Assembly: GCA_937950325.1 (NCBI GenBank)
Contig: CALFDJ010000026.1
Location: 1 to 23,452 of the forward strand
Length of the DNA stretch: 23,452 nucleotides
Reading direction: 5' to 3'
DNA from: an uncultured Collinsella sp.
Lineage (GTDB): Bacteria > Actinomycetota > Coriobacteriia > Coriobacteriales > Coriobacteriaceae
Below the pieces are notes generated by a model. It saw nothing but the letters and a program-made list of their open reading frames with translations. It ran no database searches and was not told the DNA's origin. Shown here one piece after another: positions 1-8,367 of this stretch (the first letter of the stretch is position 1; every line of letters begins with the position of its first letter). The translations under genes and the position numbers were made by a program.

Positions 1-117
1 AGCGAAAGCCCGCCAGAGCGAGCAAGGTGCCTTGAAACGAGGCGGCATTGACCTTTTGGTCATGCCGTCGAGGTTGAAAGGCAGATTGCCGCTCTGGCGG
101 GCTTGCAGCGTCGGCCC
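1..117. repeat. Structured intergenic element, copy 1
   Basis: This ~115-bp element folds into a long hairpin. The outer stem pairs 6-20 with 90-104 (15 bp, perfect). A short CAA/TTG helix follows (23-25 with 86-88), then a GG/GA internal loop, a TGCCTT/AAGGCA helix, and an apical stem at 43-53 with 58-67 closed by a TTTT loop (one bulged base). It recurs at 5413-5525 and at 23394 to the window end. The element may extend left of base 1. It lies just beyond hspR and its hairpin, so it would be in the 3' untranslated region of the chaperone transcript. Its function is not known to me. Confidence 0.75.
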
Positions 118-145
118 GTTACGCGGGTTGGTAAACCCGCGTAAC
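118..145 (-). terminator. 12-bp hairpin abutting the hspR stop codon
   Basis: The arms at 118-129 (GTTACGCGGGTT) and 134-145 are perfectly complementary with a 4-nt loop. The hairpin shares its first base with the hspR stop codon. No clear U-tract follows on the minus strand, so it may stabilise the mRNA end rather than be a classical intrinsic terminator. A near-identical hairpin follows the lipoprotein gene at 20074-20102. Confidence 0.6.
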
Positions 146-561
146 TACAAATCCCCACCGGCGCCCAGCAGCTTGCGCATGACTTGCTCGGGGTTGACTG
201 AGCCATCGCGCGGGGCCAGGGCGGTGATCTTCTTCTGCATCTTGTACTCGTGCAGCTCGTCCTCGAGCTGGCGCACGCGGGCACGGAGTTTTTCGTTCTC
301 GCGCTCGCGCTCCTCGGCACGCTCCTTCATATCGAGGATGCGCACCACGCCGGCAAGGTTGATGCCCTCGTCGGTCAGCTGGTTGATGAGCTCCAGGCGC
401 TCGATATCGGCACGCGAATACAGGCGCGTGTTGCCGCCCGAGCGCTGGGGGTTCACCAGGCCCTTGGACTCGTAGACGCGCAGAGTCTGCGGATGCATGC
501 CGGTCAGCTCGGCCGCCACGCTGATCATGTACAGCGGTTTGTTCCTATTGTCCTCGGCCAT
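145..561 (-). CDS. hspR: HspR, MerR-family heat-shock repressor
   Basis: This 138-aa protein has an N-terminal MerR winged-helix domain (about residues 11-78, with the signature YMISVAAELTGMHPQTLRVYE and a GGNTRLYS wing). A charged coiled coil follows (about 80-115, rich in E, R and L), then a short tail. In actinobacteria HspR represses the dnaK operon, with DnaK acting as co-repressor. Here it is the last gene of dnaK-grpE-dnaJ-hspR, 72 bp after dnaJ, the standard arrangement for an autoregulated circuit. I could not find a good match to the usual HAIR operator (CTTGAGT-N7-ACTCAAG) upstream of dnaK, so the operator may have diverged. Identification rests on the MerR fold plus operon position and is strong. 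Confidence 0.93.
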   Translation of the reverse strand: MAEDNRNKPLYMISVAAELTGMHPQTLRVYESKGLVNPQRSGGNTRLYSRADIERLELINQLTDEGINLAGVVRILDMKERAEERERENEKLRARVRQLEDELHEYKMQKKITALAPRDGSVNPEQVMRKLLGAGGDL

Positions 562-633
562 GCTACCTGACCCCTTTCCGTCTCGTTATCGTCCATCATA
601 AGCCCGCGGGCGTGGGCGTGCGCCGCGACCGCC

Positions 634-1599
634 CTAGTACGTCGCCTTGTAACGATTGACCTTCTCGCGATAGTCGCGCGTGTCGGCCTCGCGCAGCTTG
701 GTCATGGCATCGCGCTCGTCATCGGACAAGTTCGTGGGAACCTGCACCTTGATCTCGACGAGCAGCGCACCGGTGCGGCCACGGTGCTTGACGTCGGGCG
801 CGCCCATCTCCTTAAAGCGGAACTTCTTGCCCGTCTGGGTACCCGCGGGCACCTTCAGACGAACCGTCGCACCGCCGGGCGTGGGCACGTCCACCGTGCA
901 GCCGAGCGCCGCCTCATAGACCGAGACCGGTACCTCCATGGTCACGTCGGCACCTTTACGCTTAAACAGCGGATGCTCCTCCACGTGCGTGGTCACGACC
1001 AGGTCGCCGCGCTCGCCGCCGGCAACGCCGTACTCGCCGCGACGCTTGTAGCGCAGCTTGCCGCCGTCGACCGCGCCCGCAGGCACCGAGACCGTAATGG
1101 TCTGCTGCTCGCCTGTCGAGGGAATGCGGTAGGTGACCTTGTGCGTCACGCCGCGAAACGCGTCCTCGGCCGTCACATCGACGGTCAGCGACAGGTCGCC
1201 GCCCTTGCGAGCACGGCTGCGGCCCGCGCCGGCACCGGCATTACCTGCAGCCCCGGCAAAGCCCGAGCCCCAATCGCTGCCCCAGGCGCCGTTGCCGCTA
1301 AAGATGCTGTCGAAGATGTCGCCCCAGCCGCTGGCACCCGCGCCGGCACCGTAGCCGCCGCCATACGCGCCGCCTGCGCCCGGCATGCCGCCAAACATGA
1401 GCATCTGGTCGTACTCTTTGCGCTTCTTCTCGTCCGAAAGCGTCTCGTAGGCCTCGCTGATCTCCTTGAACTTGGCCTCGTCGCCGCCGGCATCGGGGTG
1501 ATATTTTTGCGCGAGCTTGCGAAACGCGCTCTTGATCTCTTTGTCGGAGGCGCTCTTGGATACGCCCAGGATGTCATAGAAGGTTTTGCCTGCAGCCAT
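634..1599 (-). CDS. dnaJ: DnaJ-family co-chaperone without zinc finger
   Basis: This 321-aa Hsp40 co-chaperone stimulates the ATPase of DnaK and delivers substrates to it. The J domain is at about residues 5-67 with the catalytic HPD at 34-36. A long Gly/Ala-rich linker follows (about 69-135), then two C-terminal beta-rich substrate-binding domains (from about 137, including GGDLSLTVDVTAEDAF). The CxxCxGxG zinc-finger repeats of classical DnaJ are absent, so this is a type II (CbpA/DnaJ2-like) protein although it sits in the main dnaK operon. Its ribosome site (AGGAGAGGAG) is preceded by a strong hairpin at 1622-1642. It is separated from grpE by 107 bp containing a second hairpin. Confidence 0.93.
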   Translation of the reverse strand: MAAGKTFYDILGVSKSASDKEIKSAFRKLAQKYHPDAGGDEAKFKEISEAYETLSDEKKRKEYDQMLMFGGMPGAGGAYGGGYGAGAGASGWGDIFDSIFSGNGAWGSDWGSGFAGAAGNAGAGAGRSRARKGGDLSLTVDVTAEDAFRGVTHKVTYRIPSTGEQQTITVSVPAGAVDGGKLRYKRRGEYGVAGGERGDLVVTTHVEEHPLFKRKGADVTMEVPVSVYEAALGCTVDVPTPGGATVRLKVPAGTQTGKKFRFKEMGAPDVKHRGRTGALLVEIKVQVPTNLSDDERDAMTKLREADTRDYREKVNRYKATY

Positions 1600-1621
1600 C
1601 GTAGCTCCTCTCCTGTTTCAT

Positions 1622-1642
1622 CCGCCGCCCAGCGGGCGGCGG
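1622..1642 (-). other. GC hairpin just upstream of the dnaJ ribosome site
   Basis: CCGCCGCCC at 1622-1630 pairs perfectly with 1634-1642 around a 3-nt loop, a 9-bp all-GC stem. In the minus-strand mRNA it sits about 10 nt before the dnaJ Shine-Dalgarno sequence. It could protect the 5' end of a processed dnaJ-hspR mRNA. This role is inferred. Confidence 0.5.
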
Positions 1643-1671
1643 CTCATGCTTTCATATGGCACTAGGCCAGA

Positions 1672-1701
1672 AAGGGCCCCGGGTGTTGCCCCGGGGCCCT
1701 T
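1672..1701 (-). terminator. Intra-operon hairpin between grpE and dnaJ
   Basis: AAGGGCCCCGGG at 1672-1683 pairs perfectly with 1690-1701 (12 bp, 6-nt loop). It begins 5 bp after the grpE stop codon on the minus strand, and a short TTTCT follows. It looks like a partial terminator or attenuator that would lower dnaJ-hspR relative to dnaK-grpE. Confidence 0.6.
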
Positions 1702-1706
1702 CTCAA

Positions 1707-2549
1707 TTACTCCTCGGTGCTCTCGGCCGTATCGGCCGCAGCATCCTCGGGCGCCGCTTCGGGCTCCGGTGCGGGGCGCTTCTCGCCACCGTAGGTCACC
1801 GTCACCATCGCGGAACGCAGAATGCGGTCCGCCATGCGGTAGCCCTTCTGGTACACGTCGTTGACGGTCTCGTCGTACTGCGATGCGTCCTCGACGCGGC
1901 CCACGGCCTGGTGCTCGAGCGGATCGAACGCCTCGCCCTTGGGGTCGATGGGCTCAACGCCCTCATGCGCAAACACATCGAGCAGCTTGGCATGCACCGC
2001 GTCGACGCCGTCGACGAACTGCTTAAAGTCGTCGGCAAGCTCCTGGCTGCGGGCATGGTCGATCGCACGCTCGATATCGTCGACCACCGGCAGCAGCGCG
2101 GTGACGAGCTTCTCGGTCGCGCGCTCGCGCTCGGCGATACGCTCATTGGCGGTGCGGCGACGGAAGTTCTCCCAGTCGGCCTGAAGACGGGCGGTACGCT
2201 CAGTGGCGTCCTTTGCCTTGTCCTCGGCGGCCTTCTGGGCCTCTGCCGCAGCATCGAGCTCATTGCGCACGTCGGCAAGCTCCTTCTGAGCCTGCTCGAA
2301 CTTTAGCTTAAAGTCGTTGTCGGCGGCTTCCTCACCGGCGCGGATAGCGGCTTCCACCATCTCGTCCTCGGTCATCGTCGCCTCCTTGTTGGAATCCTCT
2401 ACCTGGTTCTCGGCAGCCTCGGCGGCCGGGGCCTCATTGACCTCGGTATCGTCTGCGGCCTCTACGGGAATCTTCACGTCCTTCTCCTCAGAGTCAACGG
2501 GGGCGGCGCCAGCGGCAGCCGCCTCCGTGCGAGCTTTACGGGCGGACAT
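1707..2549 (-). CDS. grpE: GrpE nucleotide exchange factor
   Basis: GrpE is the dimeric factor that releases ADP from DnaK. The 280-aa protein has a long acidic, Ala-rich N-terminal extension (about residues 1-75) and a coiled-coil dimerisation helix (about 78-130). The conserved core follows, including LQADWENFRRR, LLPVVDDIERAI and the C-terminal beta domain with HQAVGRVED and VYQKGYRMADRILRSAMVTV. It ends in an acidic Ala/Glu tail. It is longer than the roughly 200 residues usual for the family because of the two tails. It starts 2 bp after the dnaK stop, so the two genes are translationally close. A hairpin follows immediately. Confidence 0.96.
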   Translation of the reverse strand: MSARKARTEAAAAGAAPVDSEEKDVKIPVEAADDTEVNEAPAAEAAENQVEDSNKEATMTEDEMVEAAIRAGEEAADNDFKLKFEQAQKELADVRNELDAAAEAQKAAEDKAKDATERTARLQADWENFRRRTANERIAERERATEKLVTALLPVVDDIERAIDHARSQELADDFKQFVDGVDAVHAKLLDVFAHEGVEPIDPKGEAFDPLEHQAVGRVEDASQYDETVNDVYQKGYRMADRILRSAMVTVTYGGEKRPAPEPEAAPEDAAADTAESTEE

Positions 2550-2551
2550 GA

Positions 2552-4444
<1,893 letters not shown>

Positions 4445-4540
4445 TAGAAATTCCCTCTCTCTTTTGCGTTCGCGCCGCCTCGACGATCTGTCGCGCGGCG
4501 CTTCGGCTTGTCTTTCAGGATGTAGTGTATCCCCTTATGG

Positions 4541-4602
4541 GCCGGAATATACAAAATCTAAGTCAATTCATATAAGATTTCTTATTGCTGAGAGTTTAGG
4601 TT
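4541..4602 (-). promoter_or_regulatory. AT-rich candidate dnaK control region
   Basis: This is the only AT-rich stretch upstream of dnaK. It contains an ATAAGA-N2-TCTTAT palindrome at 4572-4585 (seen from the minus strand), a TTGACT at 4561-4566 and a TATATT at 4546-4551. The spacing between the last two is too short for one promoter, so I cannot fix the exact -35/-10. No clear HAIR or CIRCE sequence is present. The palindrome is a candidate operator only. Confidence 0.35.
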
Positions 4603-4707
4603 CTTAAATGCGCAGGTAGATGCGCTGAATGAGTTCTCGGCAAATCTATCGAGATCTATGTAGAGATGGCTGAGGCTTGGGTCTGGAACCCCTCGGGATG
4701 GCCCTGC

Positions 4708-4877
4708 GGAAAGCAAATCCCGGTTTGAGCGTGAATTCCGGGCTGCAGTTTCCGCAACCAAGGCCCTCGGGAAAATAGATCCCAGTCTGAGTGTGGATTC
4801 TGGGTCGCAGTTTCCGCCAGAGGGCTCGACCGGAAAGCGCGACCCGTTTTGGACGCCAATTCTGGGTTGCGCTTTCC
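4708..4877. repeat. Array 1 of three 46-bp palindromes, 62-bp period
   Basis: There are three imperfect palindromes at 4708-4753, 4770-4815 and 4832-4877. Each begins GGAAA and ends TTTCC, with CCC(G/A) and (C/T)GGG inside. Unit starts are exactly 62 bp apart, leaving 16-bp spacers. Unit 3 is nearly perfect (GGAAAGCGC against GCGCTTTCC). The same three-unit array recurs at 19769-19938. It fills the gap between the divergent dnaK operon and ferredoxin gene. I see no open reading frame worth calling in it. Confidence 0.8.
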
Positions 4878-4927
4878 AAAAGCTCGCTCAATAGCTCAAT
4901 ATCTCAAGTCACCTTTAGCTAACATTT

Positions 4928-4960
4928 GCGCAGCTCAACGGCCCCACCTGCGCGTTTTTT
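4928..4960 (+). terminator. Terminator-like hairpin upstream of ferredoxin
   Basis: GCGCAG at 4928-4933 pairs with CTGCGC at 4948-4953 and is followed by G then six T (4955-4960). No plus-strand gene lies upstream, so it may insulate the ferredoxin gene from read-through coming from the palindrome array, or be a relic. Confidence 0.4.
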
Positions 4961-5012
4961 AGTAAACCTTGGCATACTCGGCGAACGGTATGAAGATGCC
5001 GGCCAGAGGGTA

Positions 5013-5040
5013 TTGCAAACGGTCGCTCCCGTGGTATGTT
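5013..5040 (+). promoter_or_regulatory. Probable ferredoxin promoter
   Basis: TTGCAA at 5013-5018 and TATGTT at 5035-5040 are separated by 16 bp. Transcription would start about 55 bp before the ferredoxin ATG, leaving room for the ribosome site AGAGAGGAA. Confidence 0.5.
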
Positions 5041-5101
5041 TTTGCCCGAATCAAACCGGCGCGCATCGTCTGTAGCGTCGGTCAACAGAGAGGAAACTAC
5101 C

Positions 5102-5287
5102 ATGGCTCATCCCGTAATTGATGCCGACGAGTGCATCGCTTGTGGCGTTTGCGTCGACTCCTGCCCCGCTGGCGTTCTGGAGCTCCAGGACGTCGCTACC
5201 GTCGCTGACGAGGACTCCTGCGTCGCCTGTGGCGCTTGCCAGGACGCTTGCCCCGCCGGCGCGATCACCGAGATCGTCGAGGAGTAA
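5102..5287 (+). CDS. 2[4Fe-4S] bacterial-type ferredoxin
   Basis: This 61-aa clostridial-type ferredoxin carries electrons between oxidoreductases in anaerobic metabolism. It has two complete CxxCxxCxxxCP motifs (cysteines 11, 14, 17, 21 and 40, 43, 46, 50), each ligating one cubane cluster. The two halves are internal repeats, as usual in the family. An upstream in-frame start at 5036 exists, but the ATG at 5102 gives the normal N-terminus and has a good ribosome site. It is monocistronic, with its own promoter and a strong terminator. Ala and acidic residues dominate, consistent with a highly expressed small electron carrier. Its partner enzyme is not in the window; with hydrogenase maturation genes nearby, a hydrogenase or pyruvate:ferredoxin oxidoreductase are plausible partners. 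Confidence 0.96.
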   Translation: MAHPVIDADECIACGVCVDSCPAGVLELQDVATVADEDSCVACGACQDACPAGAITEIVEE

Positions 5288-5322
5288 CAACTCCCCCACT
5301 TGCACACTCAAAAGTACACCGT

Positions 5323-5372
5323 GCACAAAAAAGGAGGCTTCCGCATCGCCGCGGAGGCCTCCTTTTTTGTGC
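5323..5372. terminator. Strong bidirectional terminator after ferredoxin
   Basis: A 22-bp stem pairs 5323-5344 with 5351-5372 (one G-T wobble). The GC core is GGAGGCTTCCGC, flanked by A6 on the left and T6 on the right. It can terminate transcription on either strand. Confidence 0.9.
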
Positions 5373-5412
5373 GGATAACTAATTTGGCACCGCCGTTGGT
5401 TGAACCCGCGCC

Positions 5413-5525
5413 AGCGAAAACGCCCCATTTGAGGCAAGGTGGCCTGAAAGAGGAGGGAAGCGTACTCTGGTACGCGACCGACGATTGAAGGCCAGATTGT
5501 CCAAATGGGGCGTTTGCAGCGTCGG
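5413..5525. repeat. Structured intergenic element, copy 2
   Basis: This has the same architecture as 1-117. The outer stem pairs 5418-5431 with 5502-5515 (14 bp, perfect) but its sequence is entirely different from copy 1. The CAA/TTG helix and GG/GA loop are kept. The middle helix is TGGCCT/AGGCCA where copy 1 has TGCCTT/AAGGCA, a compensatory change. The apical stem is GCGTAC/GTACGC at 5460-5475 with a TCTG loop. Both copies end in GCAGCGTCGGC, and here that end abuts the niaR stop codon. It lies between the convergent ferredoxin and niaR genes. Confidence 0.8.
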
Positions 5526-6071
5526 CTAAGAGAGATCGTCTTCGTAGGGCATCAGGTCTGCTAGGTAGCCTTTCTCCTTGAGCATGGCCTCGATCTCGTC
5601 GAGGGTCTGCTCGTCTTCCGCCGCGATGCGATGGAAGTGGTAGCCGCTCGTCACCGTTAGTAGTGGAAAGCTCTTGCCGCTCTCGATATCGCGCAGATAG
5701 CGCTCAACATCGCGACGATTGCGGATGTCCAGGTCGGCCGTGATCTTGCCGTACACACGATGGTTGACGATCACGTTGAGCACGGCGCCGCCCGCGTCGA
5801 CGATACTCGTAAGCTCGTCGCCCGCCTGCTCCACGCTGTGGCGCACCTTAACAAGACGCGTGGGCACAGCGGGGCTGCTGGGGGCCTCCTGCAGCACGTA
5901 GCCGCGATTGGTCGCCACGATATCGTGCCCATCGGCGCGCAGCAGGGCGATGTCTTGCACGACAATCTGGCGGCTCACACCCACCTCACGAGCAAGTGCG
6001 CTGCCGGAGACGGGGCCCTTGGCTCCCTCGAGCACGCCCATGATGGCACGGCGACGCTCGCGGGCGTCCAT
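5526..6071 (-). CDS. niaR: NiaR niacin-responsive repressor
   Basis: This 181-aa repressor of NAD biosynthesis uses niacin as co-repressor. An N-terminal winged helix (about residues 5-60, with GSALAREVGVSRQIVVQDI) is followed by a C-terminal 3H domain. Candidate metal ligands by comparison with the family are H78, E86, H145 and H147 (in RHSVEQAGDE and GYHFHR); H104 is also conserved. It is the last gene of nadA-nadB-nadC-niaR, and its ATG overlaps the nadC TAA by one base (TAATG). This implies translational coupling and autoregulation. The probable operator is the perfect inverted repeat over the nadA promoter. Confidence 0.93.
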   Translation of the reverse strand: MDARERRRAIMGVLEGAKGPVSGSALAREVGVSRQIVVQDIALLRADGHDIVATNRGYVLQEAPSSPAVPTRLVKVRHSVEQAGDELTSIVDAGGAVLNVIVNHRVYGKITADLDIRNRRDVERYLRDIESGKSFPLLTVTSGYHFHRIAAEDEQTLDEIEAMLKEKGYLADLMPYEDDLS

Positions 6072-6931
6072 TATTTACCGTCCAGCAGACGCAGGTGCTT
6101 AAGCGAGAGGTCGAGAATCGGCGCAGAGTGCGTCAGCGCCCCCGAGCTAATATAGTCGACACCCAGATCGGCGAGTGCACGGATATTGCTGGCGTCCACG
6201 TTGCCCGAGCACTCGGTCTTGGCACGGCCGGCGATAAGCTCGATGGCGGCAGCCATATCGTCGTGGGTCATGTTGTCGAACATGATAATGTCGGCACCGG
6301 CCTCCACGGCCTCGCGCACCATGTCCAGGTTCTCGCACTCGATCTCGACCGTCGTGGTAAACGATGCATGGGCGCGCGCCATCTCGATCGCACGCGTCAC
6401 GCCACCGGCGGCGTCGATGTGGTTGTCCTTGAGCATGACAGCCGTCGACAGGTTATAGCGGTGGTTGCTGCCACCGCCGATCTCGACTGCCGCCTTTTCA
6501 AACACACGCATGCCCGGTGTGGTCTTGCGCGTGTCGACAAGCACGGTCTTGGTGCCCTCGAGCGCAGCCGCCATCCGATGCGTGTAAGTAGCGATGCCGC
6601 TCATGCGCTGCAGGTAGTTGAGTGCCACGCGCTCGCCCGAAAGCAGCACGCGCGCATCGCCGCGCACCTGACCCACGTGGTCGCCGGCATGCACCTCGTC
6701 ACCGTCGGCAACATCAAACAGCACCGAGCTCTGCGGATCCAGCAGCTCAAAGGTGCGAGCAAACACATCCAAGCCGGCGATGATGCCATCGGCTTTGGCG
6801 ATAAGCTCCACCGTGGCGGGGCGCGCCGTGGGGCACACGCTCGCCGTGCTCACATCCTCAAAGGTAATGTCCTCGCGCAGAGCCTGCAGAATCAGATCAT
6901 CGACGACGAGTTTCATGGTAATGGGATTCAT
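6071..6931 (-). CDS. nadC: Nicotinate-nucleotide pyrophosphorylase
   Basis: NadC converts quinolinate and PRPP to nicotinate mononucleotide, CO2 and pyrophosphate, the third step of de novo NAD synthesis. The protein is 286 aa, the usual length. Characteristic segments are ALREDI, LNYLQRMSGIATYTHR, VLVDTRKTTPGMR, GGGSNHRYNLS, MLKDNHI, VEIECENLDMVREAVEAGADIIMFDN and the terminal YISSGALTHSAPILDLSLK. The ATG at 6931 is favoured because GGAGGAG overlaps the nadB stop just ahead of it; an internal Met six codons on (MKLVVDD) lacks a ribosome site. Only 3 bp separate it from nadB. Confidence 0.97.
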   Translation of the reverse strand: MNPITMKLVVDDLILQALREDITFEDVSTASVCPTARPATVELIAKADGIIAGLDVFARTFELLDPQSSVLFDVADGDEVHAGDHVGQVRGDARVLLSGERVALNYLQRMSGIATYTHRMAAALEGTKTVLVDTRKTTPGMRVFEKAAVEIGGGSNHRYNLSTAVMLKDNHIDAAGGVTRAIEMARAHASFTTTVEIECENLDMVREAVEAGADIIMFDNMTHDDMAAAIELIAGRAKTECSGNVDASNIRALADLGVDYISSGALTHSAPILDLSLKHLRLLDGK

Positions 6932-6934
6932 GGT

Positions 6935-8311
6935 CTACTCCTCCACGGCCTGCGTGCTGGCGGCACGGGCCAAATCATCGATTGCCAGGGTGTCGGCGCT
7001 CAGGGCGCGATGACGGCCATCGAGCGCGGGCTCGCCCGCCTGCTCCACGGCCAGCGACTCGCCGGTGCGCATACGCCAAGCAGCGCGACGACCCCAGACT
7101 AGGGACTCGAGCAGGCTGTTGGAAGCTAGGCGGTTCTTGCCGTGAACGCCGTTGCAAGCCGTCTCGCCCGCGGCGTAGAGCTCGGGCATCGAGGTGCGGC
7201 CATCCTTGTCGACCCACACGCCGCCCATAAAGTAGTGCTGCGTGGGCGTAACGGGAATGGGCTCATCCAGGATGTCGCGACCGTCCTCAAGGCAGCGCGC
7301 GCGGATGTTGGCGAAATGCCCGGTCACCACGTCGCGCTCGACGGGGGCAAAGCTCAGCCACTCGTGCTCGGTGCCGTCCTGCTTCATCTGCTCGCGAATA
7401 GCGGCGGCGACTACGTCGCGCGGCTGCAGCTCGTCGGTAAAGCGCTCGCCGGCAGCGTTGAGCAGAATCGCGCCCTCGCCGCGGCAGCTCTCGCTGATCA
7501 GGAAGGTGCGGCCCGGCTGCGGCGAGAACAGTCCCGTGGGGTGGATCTGCACGTAGTCCAGGTGCTCCATCTTAATGCCATGCTCCTGAGCGATGTAGCA
7601 GGCATCGCCCGTGAGCTGCGGATAGTTGGTCGAGTGGTCGTATACGCCGCCGATGCCGCCCGTTGCCCACAGCGTGTGGCGGGCATGGATCTTAAACAGC
7701 TCGCCGGCATGCACGCCCTCGGCGACATTTGCCAGCTCGTCGGCGGGACGAAGCGAGTTGTCCTCGTCCACGGGAACGGCGACGACGCCGGTGCACACCG
7801 TGGCGCCGTCACGCTCGCCCGTTAGAATGTCGGTCATGGCCACGTGCTCCAAAATCTGCACGTTATCCAGCTTGCGAACGGCCTGGAGCAGCTTGGTCGT
7901 GATCTCCTTGCCCGTAATGTCGGCATGGAAGGCAATTCGCGGACGGCTGTGCGCGCCCTCGCGGGTAAAGTCGAGGCTACCGTCGGCCTTGCGCTCAAAG
8001 TCCACGCCCATGGCCAGCAGGTCGTTGATGACCGAGCGGCTCGAGCGGATCATGATGTCGACGCTCTCGCGGCGGTTCTCGTAGTGGCCGGCGTGCATGG
8101 TGTCCTCAAAGAAGGCATCGTAGTCCGAGCCCTCGGGCAGCACGCAGATGCCGCCCTGCGCGAGCATCGAATCGCACTCGTCGACCGCGCCCTTGGAAAG
8201 CATGATCACGCGCGTGCTCGTCGGCAGATTGAGGGCCGCGTACAGGCCCGCCACGCCGCAGCCGGCAATGACGACGTCGCACTCCATATCGGGGTATTGC
8301 TTGGTTTCCAC
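6935..8311 (-). CDS. nadB: L-aspartate oxidase, short form
   Basis: NadB is a flavoenzyme that oxidises L-aspartate to iminoaspartate, the substrate of NadA. The FAD-binding motif GCGVAG is at residues 17-22. Other family segments are SMLAQGGICV, the substrate-region HPTGL and CRGEGAILLNAAGERF, HYFMGGVWVD, and PELYAAGETACNGVHGKNRLASNSLLE near the end. The open frame runs further upstream, but that part is antisense-frame noise over nadA. A GTG at 8311 preceded by GGGAGAGG gives the proper N-terminus. At 458 aa it is about 80 residues shorter than the Escherichia coli enzyme and lacks most of the C-terminal helical bundle. In an anaerobe fumarate is the likely electron acceptor. Confidence 0.93.
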   Translation of the reverse strand: METKQYPDMECDVVIAGCGVAGLYAALNLPTSTRVIMLSKGAVDECDSMLAQGGICVLPEGSDYDAFFEDTMHAGHYENRRESVDIMIRSSRSVINDLLAMGVDFERKADGSLDFTREGAHSRPRIAFHADITGKEITTKLLQAVRKLDNVQILEHVAMTDILTGERDGATVCTGVVAVPVDEDNSLRPADELANVAEGVHAGELFKIHARHTLWATGGIGGVYDHSTNYPQLTGDACYIAQEHGIKMEHLDYVQIHPTGLFSPQPGRTFLISESCRGEGAILLNAAGERFTDELQPRDVVAAAIREQMKQDGTEHEWLSFAPVERDVVTGHFANIRARCLEDGRDILDEPIPVTPTQHYFMGGVWVDKDGRTSMPELYAAGETACNGVHGKNRLASNSLLESLVWGRRAAWRMRTGESLAVEQAGEPALDGRHRALSADTLAIDDLARAASTQAVEE

Positions 8312-8367
8312 AGGAATCCTCTCCCTTGTAATGTGGCATAAGGGACTGCCCCTCATGTCACATTGTT

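Noticed and set aside
4708..4877. CRISPR array
   Set aside because: The repeat units are themselves palindromes that vary in sequence, the spacers are only 16 bp, there are three units, and no cas gene is present.
4646..4891. Small minus-strand protein genes over palindrome array 1
   Set aside because: The frames simply translate the 62-bp repeats and have no ribosome site; the repeat explains them better.
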